Shown one piece after another: positions 1 to 8,785 of a DNA stretch of 25,520 nt (positions are counted from its first letter, which is position 1; the number at the start of each line of letters is the position of its first letter). The translations under genes were made by a program, and so were the position numbers. Source of the stretch: an uncultured Phycisphaerales bacterium (GTDB taxonomy: Bacteria; Planctomycetota; Phycisphaerae; Sedimentisphaerales; Anaerobacaceae). Where the stretch lies: positions 1 to 25,520 of the forward strand of contig CALEZT010000144.1 of the NCBI GenBank assembly GCA_937927975.1, written 5' to 3'. The notes beneath the pieces were generated by a model. The model was given only the letters and a program-made list of their open reading frames with translations. It had not been told where the DNA came from and did no database searches.

Positions 1-1070
1 AGCTGCTGGCTCGTGATCGGCAGGTTCGGGAACCACAGCCACAGGAAGAAGGCCCCTTCCGGCTTGTGGACGCGATAGTCGAGTCCCTGGAAGCTCTCGT
101 GCACCTGCGCGACCGCCTCCTGCATCTTCGTCTCATAGAACGGTCGGACCACCTCCCGGCTGGCGGCGATGATCTCGCCCGAGCGGATCATGTCCGCGAC
201 GATCGCGGCGCCGACGCCGCCGGGCGCAAGGCTCATCACCGCGTTAACCCTCGCGACCATCTCGACGATCTCCTCGCGAGCGATCACGATGCCCGTTCGC
301 ACGCCGGGAAGACCCAGCTTCGAGAGGCTCATGCAGACGATCGTGTTCGGGTCCCAGATCGGATCGGCGTCCGTATAGATGATGTCGGGAAAGGGCGTCC
401 CGTAGGCGTTGTCGATGATCAGAGGCACGCCCTTGGCATGGGCAAGACCGCTGAGCTTCTCCAGTTCCGCGCCGGTCAGGACGTTGCCTGTGGGGTTCGT
501 GGGCCGGGAGACGCAGACCGCGCCGATGTCGTCGCCGATCCGGAGCTTGTCGAAATCGATGTGGTACTTGAAGACGTGGTCGTCGATGTCCTCGATCCGC
601 GGCCTCTGTGAGGTGAACAGGCCGGGACCCAGCCCCACGTCCGCGTAGCCGATGTATTCCGGGCTCAGCGGAAACAGGATCTTGCGAGTGGTCCCGTCCT
701 CGCACTCGCCGGCCAGGAGATTGAACAGGATGAAGAAGGCCGACTGGCTGCCGTGGGTGATAGCGATGTTCCGTCGGCTGATGTCCCAGCCGAACTGCTG
801 TTTCAGAAGGCCCGCGATGGCCTCGCAGAACACGCGATTGCCTTGCGGCGGGTCGTAGTTGCCGACGGCCCGGTCGAACCGCCCGCCGTCATCGAGCATG
901 GCGGCCATGCCCCGGCGAAACCGCTGCTGCATTGCAGGAATGTGCGCGGGGTTGCCGCCGCCGAGCATGAGCATGTCGCGATGCCCCGCCAGCGCGGCCC
1001 CCAAGTCGTCCATGAGTTGTCCGATGCCCGATTGAACCGCGATTTTCTTGCCAAATTTCGATACGTTCAT
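1..1070 (-). CDS. avtA: Valine-pyruvate aminotransferase, C-terminus cut by window edge
   Basis: PLP-dependent class I/II aminotransferase that exchanges the amino group between L-alanine/pyruvate and L-valine/2-ketoisovalerate in the cytoplasm. The 356 residues present follow E. coli AvtA closely from the first residues: an N-terminal SGI.QLM.DL segment, LGGGNPA near residue 38, NYDPPQG, THGSQSAFF, SRPTNPTGNV and DNAYGTPFP. The PLP lysine is expected in SLSKLGLPG, at about residue 251. The start at 1070 gives the same N-terminus as E. coli AvtA; no strong Shine-Dalgarno is seen. E. coli AvtA is 417 aa as I recall it, so about 60 residues should lie beyond position 1. It begins 61 nt after the addA stop, so it may be the last gene of the addB-addA transcript, although there is no functional link. 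Identification is from remembered family sequence and is strong; other aminotransferases lack this motif set. Confidence 0.93.
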   Translation of the reverse strand, partial: MNVSKFGKKIAVQSGIGQLMDDLGAALAGHRDMLMLGGGNPAHIPAMQQRFRRGMAAMLDDGGRFDRAVGNYDPPQGNRVFCEAIAGLLKQQFGWDISRRNIAITHGSQSAFFILFNLLAGECEDGTTRKILFPLSPEYIGYADVGLGPGLFTSQRPRIEDIDDHVFKYHIDFDKLRIGDDIGAVCVSRPTNPTGNVLTGAELEKLSGLAHAKGVPLIIDNAYGTPFPDIIYTDADPIWDPNTIVCMSLSKLGLPGVRTGIVIAREEIVEMVARVNAVMSLAPGGVGAAIVADMIRSGEIIAASREVVRPFYETKMQEAVAQVHESFQGLDYRVHKPEGAFFLWLWFPNLPITSQQ

Positions 1071-1131
1071 AGGGACGTATGATGGGGCCCGACCGTACGG
1101 CCAGTCAACTGTTTTTGAGGCCGATCGAACA

Positions 1132-4100
1132 TCACATCTGCACGGCCTGTCGAGGGGTGAAGAAGTACAGCCACTGTTCGAGGACTTTCTCGCCGCGGAT
1201 GGCGGAGGCCGCCTTGGCGTACAGATCCAGTTGTCCCCGATAGGACTTGGCCCGCTGGGCGACCGCGGGACCCGACACGTGGTCGGTCTTGAAATCGATC
1301 ACGAACAGCCCGTCGGACGTCCGCACGAGCAGATCGACGACGCCCTGAACGACGACGATCTCCCTGCCGTCTGGCGGGGCCTCGTCGGCAACCTCGCAGG
1401 CAGGAAGACCGTACGTGAAAGGCCATTCCTGCCAGACCTCATGGCGGCTGTCGCAGACGATCTCGCCGAGCCGGCTCTCGAAAAACGCCAGGATCGACCG
1501 CGCGTCGATCTCCTTCGCGACGTTCTGCGGGATGGCCCCTTCGCCGACGAGCCGGTCCCTGGTCTTCTCGATCACGCCCAGCGAGACCGCACGCTTCAGA
1601 TCCAGGGACGAGACCACCAAATGGGTCGCGGTCCCGACGAGCCTGGCCAATCGCGATCCCGACGACGCGGCCTGAGCCGCGATCAGCGCCGCCGGCTGGC
1701 GGTCTATCGCCTCGGAATCGTCCCGTTGAACGAACTCGTCTTCCTGATGGGTCAGTCTCGTAACCGAGCTCTTGGCCGCCAGGTGAATCGCATAGGAATG
1801 CGGGTAAGCTCGTTTCAGAACGTTCTTGACCCGTGCCAGTAACGTTCGACCCTGCTCGTCAGCAGGCCCTCCGGCTTGCGGCAAGAACGCCGATCCGGCC
1901 TTGGAAGTCCGCAACGTCATCACCAGCTTCGACAAGTCCCTCAGCGTGTCCTCACCGTGGACGCGCAGGTCGAACAGACCGTCATCGACCGCCCTGTCCG
2001 CAAGGCCGGTCTGAAAGGCGGCATGGAGGACCCGCTGACCGGACAGGCCGTAGAGGACCCATTCCAATTGGCTCTTGCAGGGACGCAGCAGCCAGGCCGG
2101 GACCTGCTCGCGGCCCAGGAGCAGACCTTGCGAGAGGATCTTGCCGCAGTCGTTCTTCTTCTGCGAGGCGGTCAGGATCAGTCGATCACGAGCCCGCGTC
2201 GTGGCGACGTACAGGACCCGCATCTCCTCGGCCAGCATCGTCGCCAGCTTCTTCTCGCCGATCACCTCGTGGGCCAGGGAACGGAGCTTGGTATTCGACC
2301 GCGGATCGATCACCTGCAGGCCGATCGCGCTGTCCGCGTCGGCCGCAAGGTCCGCGAAGATGTCCTGCTTGTTGAACTGCGTCTCCAACTCCGCCAGAAA
2401 GACGACAGGGAACTCGAGTCCCTTGCTCTTGTGGACGCTGAGGATCCGCACGGCGTTGCCCGCCGCACTGCCCGGCTGGGCCGGGGCCCAGTCCTGCCCC
2501 TCCGCCTGGAGCTTTTCGAGGAAGTCGACGAACCGCGTAAGCGACGCGACGCCCGAACTGCTGGCGAAGCCCTCGAATTGGACGGCCCGGTCGTGGAGCC
2601 GCAGCAGGTTGGCCTTGCGGGCCTGGCCGTTCGGCAGCGCAGAAACGAAAGCCACGAATCCGCTTTCGCGGTAGATCCGCCACACCAGACCCGCCAGAAG
2701 CCCGCGCCTCGCCAGGCTTCGCCACTGGTCGAGCCGCTCGAAAATACGGACGAGCTTGTCCTTCAACTCGCCGTCCGGCCCCTTGTCGCGATAGCACACC
2801 GCGCAGGTGTGGAAATCCGCGTGCCGGCCCTGGTCCCGACCCAGGAGGCGGATCTTCGCCAGTTCCGTGTCGGTGACGTGGAACAAGGCGCTGCGCAGCA
2901 CGGTCGCCAATTCAATATCGCGACGAGGATTGTCCAACACCTTCAGCAGGGAGATCATGTCGTGGACTTCCGTGGCCTCGAAGTACCCCGCGGTCGCGTC
3001 GCAGCTCACCGGGATGCCCGCCAGCCGGAGGATCTCGACGTAGTCGTTGGCCTTCTGGGCCAGGGAACGCATGAGAATGACGATGTCGCGGTACTGCACG
3101 TCGCGAGGCTCGGCGCCGCCTTTGTCCTGGATCTGGAACTCGGCCCTGCCGGTCTCGGCCCCCACCATCTCGCGGATGCGCCTGGCGATCAGCGCCGCCT
3201 GGCGCTGGCGGGCGTTGACCAGAGCGAGATCTTCCGACTCAAATCCCTCGTCGCCGCCCTCGTCCGAACCGCCTCGTGAGCCACGCTCATCGAGGATGTG
3301 CATCTCCACGATCGGCTTGCCCGCTTCGGGCGAGGGCGAACCGGGAGGCGCCTGGAGCATCGCGCTCTCGTCGTAGTCGACGTGTGCAATCTCGGCGGTC
3401 ATGATCCGTCCGAAGATCTCGTTGACGAAATCGAGTATCCCCTTGGCCGAGCGGAAATTGCAGTTGAGGTCCACGCGGAACCCGCAGGACGGGTCCTTCG
3501 GGTTCGCACAGGCCGGTTTCAGTCGCTCCAGGAAGATCGTCGGCTCCGCCCCTCGCCAGGCGTAGATGCTCTGCTTGACGTCCCCGACGACGAAGACATT
3601 GTCGCCCGAGCTGAGCGCGTCGAGGATCGACTGCTGCACCGGGTTGATGTCCTGGTACTCGTCCACGAAGATGCACTTGAATCGCCTGCGGAGGGCCAGC
3701 GCGGTCTCGGACGGACTGAGTGGCTCGCCGGAGGGGTCCGCTGCGGCCAGCAGGCGCAGCGTGTAGTGCTCGAGATCCGCAAAGTCCAGGCCCTTGAGAT
3801 TGCTCTTTCGCTGGGCGTACGATGCGGTGAAATGCCGGACCAGTTCGACGAGGACCTTCGTCTGAAGACTCGTCGAACGGCCGACCACGTCCAAATAGGC
3901 GGGGTTGAGGATCGCCAGATCGTTGAGCTTCAGAAACGCTTCGATCGCCGACCGCTGGAGATCGTCGAGGAGCTTGGCCACCGTCTCCGGCGCTCCTTTG
4001 GGCGAACTGAAGCGGGGCTTCTGGAACGCACGAATCCGCTCGGCGCAGCGAGGCCAGTTCTTCGCGTCGAGGCCTTCTATGCACGCCGCGACCGGTTCGA

Positions 4101-4869
4101 TCAGGCTCTCCTGGATCTTCGCGCCCCAGTTGTCATCGGGGACGCAATCCTCGTACAGCGATTTGCACAGCCGCAACTGCGAGAGAATCGCGTCGATCCG
4201 CTCGCGGACGATTCGCTGCTGATCCCGGCCCAGGTCGCTGGCGGCCGGATCGATCTGCTCGGCCAGCCTCCTCGCGCGGTCGCACCACAGGTCCGGCTGC
4301 GCGACCCCTTCGAGGAAGTTCGCCAGTCGGATCACGCCGCTGAGAAAGCCGTCCCGACTGCGGAGGTTTCTCTTGAAGAGAAGCTCCTGGAGCCCTGGGA
4401 CGAGGTGCTTCTGTTGCCAGGCCCACTCGATCGTCTCCTCCAGCGTCTCAGCCTTCAGGAGCATGGTCTCATCGGCGTCGATCACGCGAAACGCCGGGTC
4501 CAGGGCCAGCTTGTGAAAGTGCTCGGTGATCAGACGCTTGCAGAACGAGTGGATCGTGCTGATGTTGGCGCCCTGGAGCAGGATGAGCTGGCGAAGCAGG
4601 TTCGGATCGCGGGTCTGGTGGTACGCCTCGCGAAGCTGCTGCGCGATCCTCGCGTGCATCTGCTCGGCGGCGGCCTCCGTGAACGTCAGGATCAGCATGC
4701 CCATCACGTCGGGGCACGCGGTCCCCTCGGACACGATGCTGACGCACCGGCCCGACAGCACCGCGGTCTTGCCCGTCCCTGCGGAGGCGGTGACGAACAC
4801 GTTGCCGCCTCGGGCCTGGATGGCCCGCTGCTGCTGTTCGGTCCACTGGACTTTCTTCTGGGCCGTCAT
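1132..4869 (-). CDS. addA: AddA: helicase-nuclease subunit A (UvrD-like helicase with C-terminal nuclease)
   Basis: Subunit A of the AddAB helicase-nuclease, which unwinds and trims double-strand breaks for RecA loading. The protein is 1245 aa, close to B. subtilis AddA. Superfamily 1A helicase motifs are visible in order: Walker A ASAGTGKT at residues 28-35, Walker B-type FVDEYQDINP, motif III VGDVKQSIYAWRG, motif V SVHKSKGLEFP and motif VI YVATTRARDRL. The C-terminus holds the RecB-family nuclease: GVVDLLV, then the catalytic VIDFKTD and Y.GQLDLY. The open frame extends upstream to 5070, but that part lies inside addB. The ATG at 4869 overlaps the addB stop as ATGA and puts Walker A at the usual distance from the N-terminus, so translational coupling is likely. 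Nothing essential appears to be missing, so I read it as an active subunit. Confidence 0.95.
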   Translation of the reverse strand: MTAQKKVQWTEQQQRAIQARGGNVFVTASAGTGKTAVLSGRCVSIVSEGTACPDVMGMLILTFTEAAAEQMHARIAQQLREAYHQTRDPNLLRQLILLQGANISTIHSFCKRLITEHFHKLALDPAFRVIDADETMLLKAETLEETIEWAWQQKHLVPGLQELLFKRNLRSRDGFLSGVIRLANFLEGVAQPDLWCDRARRLAEQIDPAASDLGRDQQRIVRERIDAILSQLRLCKSLYEDCVPDDNWGAKIQESLIEPVAACIEGLDAKNWPRCAERIRAFQKPRFSSPKGAPETVAKLLDDLQRSAIEAFLKLNDLAILNPAYLDVVGRSTSLQTKVLVELVRHFTASYAQRKSNLKGLDFADLEHYTLRLLAAADPSGEPLSPSETALALRRRFKCIFVDEYQDINPVQQSILDALSSGDNVFVVGDVKQSIYAWRGAEPTIFLERLKPACANPKDPSCGFRVDLNCNFRSAKGILDFVNEIFGRIMTAEIAHVDYDESAMLQAPPGSPSPEAGKPIVEMHILDERGSRGGSDEGGDEGFESEDLALVNARQRQAALIARRIREMVGAETGRAEFQIQDKGGAEPRDVQYRDIVILMRSLAQKANDYVEILRLAGIPVSCDATAGYFEATEVHDMISLLKVLDNPRRDIELATVLRSALFHVTDTELAKIRLLGRDQGRHADFHTCAVCYRDKGPDGELKDKLVRIFERLDQWRSLARRGLLAGLVWRIYRESGFVAFVSALPNGQARKANLLRLHDRAVQFEGFASSSGVASLTRFVDFLEKLQAEGQDWAPAQPGSAAGNAVRILSVHKSKGLEFPVVFLAELETQFNKQDIFADLAADADSAIGLQVIDPRSNTKLRSLAHEVIGEKKLATMLAEEMRVLYVATTRARDRLILTASQKKNDCGKILSQGLLLGREQVPAWLLRPCKSQLEWVLYGLSGQRVLHAAFQTGLADRAVDDGLFDLRVHGEDTLRDLSKLVMTLRTSKAGSAFLPQAGGPADEQGRTLLARVKNVLKRAYPHSYAIHLAAKSSVTRLTHQEDEFVQRDDSEAIDRQPAALIAAQAASSGSRLARLVGTATHLVVSSLDLKRAVSLGVIEKTRDRLVGEGAIPQNVAKEIDARSILAFFESRLGEIVCDSRHEVWQEWPFTYGLPACEVADEAPPDGREIVVVQGVVDLLVRTSDGLFVIDFKTDHVSGPAVAQRAKSYRGQLDLYAKAASAIRGEKVLEQWLYFFTPRQAVQM

Positions 4870-7800
4870 GCCTTGTCCAACTCCGCCATCAGGTCGCTCT
4901 TTCCCACGGAACGCAGGAATCGATACTCGTTGATCTGCCAATCGAAGTGACAGACGCCGCTGTAGTCGCAGCGGGTGCAGGCCCGCTCGGTCCCGCGATG
5001 GTAGGGCAAGGCCTCGATCCGTCCGGAAAGGATGTCCCCTGCCAGACGCTGGAGATTCGCTTCGGACCATTCCAGCAGCCGCTGGAAATGCTCCGGCTTC
5101 AGGAGGTTGCTGGTGGGGTAATGGCCGTAGGGATCGTTGTCCTTCTTCTTCACATAGAAGTTGTAGTACCGGCTGTACCCGCTGGTGTTGGGATCGAGGC
5201 AGGACCAGTAGACGCCGTTGAGGACGCCGCGGGGCTTGTAGGGGAACTTGCGGGGCTCTTCCTCCGAGAGTTCCGCCAGGGTCGCAGTCTCAGGCGGCGT
5301 CTCGATGGGCAGGTAGAGCGCCCCGGCGACGTCGTCCGCGACGCCGCCCCCGGCGTGGCGGACGGCCAGCATGTAGATCGCAAGCTGCACGTCCAAGCCG
5401 TGATAGAACTCGTTCCACTTGAAGTCCGCGGCGGCCCGGGTCAGTTTGTAGTCGAGAACAAGAGCCACCCTCCTGCCGTCGACCTGCGCCACGTCGAGGC
5501 GGTCGATCTTGCCGTCCAGGGACAGCGTTCGTCCGTCTTGCAGCTTCAGCTCGAATCGGCCCAGCGCCCCGGCCTCATCGAGCGGGCGGCCGAAAGCCGC
5601 CTCCGACAGAACCGGACGGAATGAGCCGGCCTTCACCATTTCGGAGATGCCCAGGACGCATTCCTCCAGCGTGCGGCCGGCGCTGGCGATCACAAACGCG
5701 TTGTGCGCGGAGCGACGAATGAACTGGGAGATGAACGCGTCGGACTCCATGAGCTTGCCCGTCTCGTCGCGAAGCAGATGCAGCAGACGCTCGGTCTCGA
5801 CGGTCGCGATGTCCAGTCCCTCCGCGCTGAGCCGCTTCTGGAGCGAGTCCAGCACCCGGTGGTAGAACAGGCCCTGGTCCAGCGGTTCGAGCTTGAACTC
5901 CCGCCGAGGCTTGAGGTCCAGGACGTATCGCGCAAAGTGCCTGTAAGGACAGGCCGCGAATGTCTCCAGCCGGGTCGCGGAGCCCCGCAGGGGCCGGCTG
6001 TGGAGTTCCCGAACGACGGCAGGATCGAGACTGGCCCGGTTCTCATAGCCCAGCGCCGAGACGATCAGACGCGACATCTCGCCGTATTCTCCGTCGGTCT
6101 GCATCGCCCGCAGCAGACCCGCGAGCCCGTCATCGTTTGTAGTGTGCCCGTCAGGGCATATCTTCGTGTCGCGGGCATCTTGCCCGCGCTTCGAGGACGG
6201 GACGTCCTCGACACGGGAACGCCTGACGGCGTCACTACCAACGAAATCCCGACCCAGCCGGCAGCTCAGCAGTTCCGCCAGCTCCGTGTCGCTGCGAACC
6301 TCGCCCAGCGACAGGAGGTTGTCAGAGAGGTGCTCTTCCGCGACGTCCTCGAACAGCGATTGGAGTTCCTCGATGAAATGCGACCGCGTGACAGGGCTGC
6401 CCTTTTCGTCCACACACGGATAGCTGACGCACAGGAACTGCGAGGGCCGCGTGAACGCGATATACGCCAGGTACTGACGGTCGATCAGCGACTGCGTCGA
6501 GGACGGGGCCAGTTCGAAGTCCGCCGCCTCCGCGGCTTCGCGGTCCTCGTCGCTCAGCAGGCCGGGACTGGCCGGCGGAATCGGGAACTGCTTCTGCGTG
6601 GCCCCCAGCAGGAAGACGGCCTTGAGGCTCGGATGGCGGCTCCGCTCGATCGAACCGACGAGCACCTGATCGAGCTTGGGCGGAATGAACGCCAACGTCA
6701 TCTGCGAGAAAGCCGAACCCAGCAGGCCGAAGTAGTCCAGCGCGGTCATCTCCTGGCGATCGAACACCTCGACGAGCGTATCGAAAATGTCCACGAAGGC
6801 TTCGAAGAACTGGCGATGTTCGTCCGCGGTCGCGGGGTCGCCCTGCCGCTGCGCATCATGGGCCCACTGCCCGACCGTCCGACGGACCTGCAAGCGGTCC
6901 AGGAATGCGAAGATCACGCGAGTGAACTCCCTGGCGCCAAGCTTGCCCTCGGGGTTGCCGCCGGGACACAACGCGTGCCGCAGGTCCACCAGCGGGCGCA
7001 CCGCTTCGACACGGATTCGGTCGATCCGGCCCTCGTCGAACTGCGGATCGTCGGGCCCCTGGAATCTCCAGGGCTCGCTCGAAACCCAATCCCGGCCGTC
7101 CACGCCGAAGGCAAGGCAGTAGTTCTCCAGAAGGTCGACCGCCGCGTTCTCCAGCAGGACCAGATCGCTCTTGAGATACGCGAACAGATCCGCGTGGGCG
7201 AAGTCGCCGAGCGCCGCCTGGAGGGCGGCGCAGAGCAGCTCGATCACCGGGTGCTGGTTGAGCGGTTTGCGTTTGTCGATGAAGAACGGGATGCGGTAGT
7301 CCTCGAAGTACGCGCGAACGTACTGCTCGTACTGACCGAGGTCCGAGGCCACGACCGCAATGTCGCAATACCGATACCCCTTGTCCTGGATCAGCGAGAG
7401 GATCTGCCGCCCGACGAACTGGATCTCCAGACGCAGGCTGGGAGCGGCCACGAGGCGGATGTCGCTGCCGGCCTTGGTTTTGCCCGCGCCGAGCCGAAAC
7501 ACGTTCCGCTCCACGTGCGCCAGGGCCGGACTGTCGGCGAACCGACCGACGTGATCGAGAACGATCGGATCTTCCGTCTCGATCTTCGCCTTGGCCAATC
7601 GATCGAGCATGTCACGGTAGGTTCGAGCGGTGGGCTCGAAGAGTCCCGCCCGCGTCGTCGCGCCTTCGTCCGGCTCGCCGATCCCCACCTCAACAGGATC
7701 GACGCACAGCGCCATGCAGGCCCGATCGACCGCCCTGAGCACCTCGATCAGCAGGGCCGTCTCGCCGCCGGTGAAGGACGCGAAGCCGTCCACCCAGAGC

Positions 7801-8414
7801 CGGGCGCCTTGGATGATCGGCGACTTGCGGACGGCCCGGCACGCGGCGGCGATCTGCGCCTCCGGATCGACGAACTTGTCTCGCAGCGCCTCGGCGTATT
7901 GCTGAAAGACCATCGCAATGTCGGCGAACTTCAGAGCCGAGAGCCGTCGGCCGGCGGACGGAAGGTCCGTGCCTGGGGAGCGAAGGCATTTCAGCAGTCC
8001 CTCCATGTCCTCGACGCTCCTGGCGTACCGGTGCAGTTCCGTGATCGTGGAAGCCATCTCCCGGGCGAATCCCGGCAGCAGCGCGGAGGGCCCGAAGATT
8101 CGCAGCTTGTCGAGGTTGTCGCGGAGGATCTTGTGCACGATCATCTGCCGGCCGATTCGCGAGATGGCGGGACGCGCCGTGTTCCTGCCCAGCAGGAAGA
8201 ACTGGAGCCGATCGAAGGACAGAATGTGCAGCCGGCTGTAGCCCTTGATCCGCGGGTCGGACAGGATCGCCCGCTCGGCCTGGTAGGTGGCCTGCTCGGG
8301 CAGCAGGAACAACAGCGGCTGGTCCGACGGCTCCCGCAGCGCATCGGCGATCGCGCGAACACAATAGCTCGTCTTGCCCGTCCCGCTGCGTCCCAGTAGA
8401 AACTGCACCGCCAT
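4866..8414 (-). CDS. addB: AddB: helicase-nuclease subunit B (Fe-S nuclease, inactive-helicase fold)
   Basis: Second subunit of AddAB. The 1182-aa protein starts with a P-loop GRSGTGKT within its first 15 residues, as AddB proteins do. It ends with the RecB-type nuclease (GKIDRLDV, then LVLDYKLT and LDVQLAIY). The AddB iron-sulfur cluster is recognisable: Cys822 in ACPYRH, then C1146-x2-C1149-x5-C1155 near the C-terminus. The start at 8414 is chosen over upstream in-frame ATGs because GGAAGG (8421-8426 on the plus strand as ccttcc) sits 6 nt before it and the P-loop follows directly. A sigma70-like promoter lies at 8492-8520. Oddity: residues of about 724-761 are encoded by a ~110-nt set of nested inverted repeats (6134-6243) that keeps the frame open. 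The insert lies between Walker A and the nuclease/Fe-S part, and the flanking sequence reads normally. Confidence 0.93.
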   Translation of the reverse strand: MAVQFLLGRSGTGKTSYCVRAIADALREPSDQPLLFLLPEQATYQAERAILSDPRIKGYSRLHILSFDRLQFFLLGRNTARPAISRIGRQMIVHKILRDNLDKLRIFGPSALLPGFAREMASTITELHRYARSVEDMEGLLKCLRSPGTDLPSAGRRLSALKFADIAMVFQQYAEALRDKFVDPEAQIAAACRAVRKSPIIQGARLWVDGFASFTGGETALLIEVLRAVDRACMALCVDPVEVGIGEPDEGATTRAGLFEPTARTYRDMLDRLAKAKIETEDPIVLDHVGRFADSPALAHVERNVFRLGAGKTKAGSDIRLVAAPSLRLEIQFVGRQILSLIQDKGYRYCDIAVVASDLGQYEQYVRAYFEDYRIPFFIDKRKPLNQHPVIELLCAALQAALGDFAHADLFAYLKSDLVLLENAAVDLLENYCLAFGVDGRDWVSSEPWRFQGPDDPQFDEGRIDRIRVEAVRPLVDLRHALCPGGNPEGKLGAREFTRVIFAFLDRLQVRRTVGQWAHDAQRQGDPATADEHRQFFEAFVDIFDTLVEVFDRQEMTALDYFGLLGSAFSQMTLAFIPPKLDQVLVGSIERSRHPSLKAVFLLGATQKQFPIPPASPGLLSDEDREAAEAADFELAPSSTQSLIDRQYLAYIAFTRPSQFLCVSYPCVDEKGSPVTRSHFIEELQSLFEDVAEEHLSDNLLSLGEVRSDTELAELLSCRLGRDFVGSDAVRRSRVEDVPSSKRGQDARDTKICPDGHTTNDDGLAGLLRAMQTDGEYGEMSRLIVSALGYENRASLDPAVVRELHSRPLRGSATRLETFAACPYRHFARYVLDLKPRREFKLEPLDQGLFYHRVLDSLQKRLSAEGLDIATVETERLLHLLRDETGKLMESDAFISQFIRRSAHNAFVIASAGRTLEECVLGISEMVKAGSFRPVLSEAAFGRPLDEAGALGRFELKLQDGRTLSLDGKIDRLDVAQVDGRRVALVLDYKLTRAAADFKWNEFYHGLDVQLAIYMLAVRHAGGGVADDVAGALYLPIETPPETATLAELSEEEPRKFPYKPRGVLNGVYWSCLDPNTSGYSRYYNFYVKKKDNDPYGHYPTSNLLKPEHFQRLLEWSEANLQRLAGDILSGRIEALPYHRGTERACTRCDYSGVCHFDWQINEYRFLRSVGKSDLMAELDKA
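6134..6243. repeat. Cloverleaf-like nested inverted repeat inside addB
   Basis: The outer arms CGTTtGTAGTG (6134-6144) and CACTACcAACG (6233-6243) pair with one mismatch. Between them are four hairpins: TGCCC/GGGCA (6145-6158), CGCGGGCA-tct-TGCCCGCG (6170-6188), TCGAGGACG-gga-CGTCCTCGA (6191-6211) and ACGCC/GGCGT (6219-6232). A further pair, CGTGTCG (6165-6171) and CGACACG (6209-6215), encloses the two central hairpins. The element is translated in frame as about 37 residues of AddB (starting VGSDAVRRSR). The architecture resembles dispersed REP/MITE-like repeats. I see no second copy and no clear target-site duplication in this window. Confidence 0.85.
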
Positions 8415-8426
8415 CAATAGCCTTCC

Positions 8427-8785
8427 ATGCACTCGGCCGGGGCATCGCCACAAACCTACCGGCATTATGAGTGTCCCCAGCACGTGGGCGGACTATATCA
8501 GAGATCGCGACGCTCTTCAACTAAATCACGTTTCACATGGTCCGTCGGAACGAAACAGGACAGTGGAAGACGGACTGATGCGTATACCGCATTATGGGGT
8601 ACCAGCGGGGATATGGCCGAGCATCCGCGCGTGAGATACACTATGTGTGCCGGCCCGGGGGATAGGGCAACGCTGGCGAGCGACCCGAGCACCGAAGCCG
8701 GTGGGTATACGGCGGGGAGAGGCCCGGCAGCCGATGGGCTCGCATTCGCGGTCTTGTTCATGAGAATCCATCAGGCGAGGAGGTG
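8427..8785. other. Intergenic stretch between addB and the M56 gene
   Basis: About 360 nt lie between the addB ribosome-binding site and the stop of the M56-family gene. The addB promoter at 8492-8520 is the only element I can support. An 87-codon open frame on the minus strand (8498-8761) has no Shine-Dalgarno and no recognisable family, so I do not call it. No convincing terminator is seen downstream of the M56 gene. Confidence 0.5.
8492..8520 (-). promoter_or_regulatory. Sigma70-type promoter for addB-addA
   Basis: Read on the minus strand: TTGAAG (8515-8520), a 17-nt spacer, and TATAGT (8492-8497). It points at addB, whose ATG is at 8414, giving a leader of roughly 70 nt. The match is good by eye; start-site mapping has not been done. 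Confidence 0.6.

Noticed and set aside
4870..5070. N-terminal extension of AddA to 5070
   Set aside because: It would overlap addB by 200 nt and place 67 unrelated residues ahead of the helicase; the ATGA overlap at 4866-4869 is the natural start.
5703..8399. 898-codon open frame on the plus strand
   Set aside because: It is the antisense shadow of addB. The opposite strand has clear AddB motifs, while this frame is Arg/Gln/Val/Leu-rich with no recognisable domain. High GC content leaves long antisense frames open.
8498..8761. 87-codon minus-strand frame after the M56 gene
   Set aside because: It has no Shine-Dalgarno or recognisable family and it overlaps the addB promoter.
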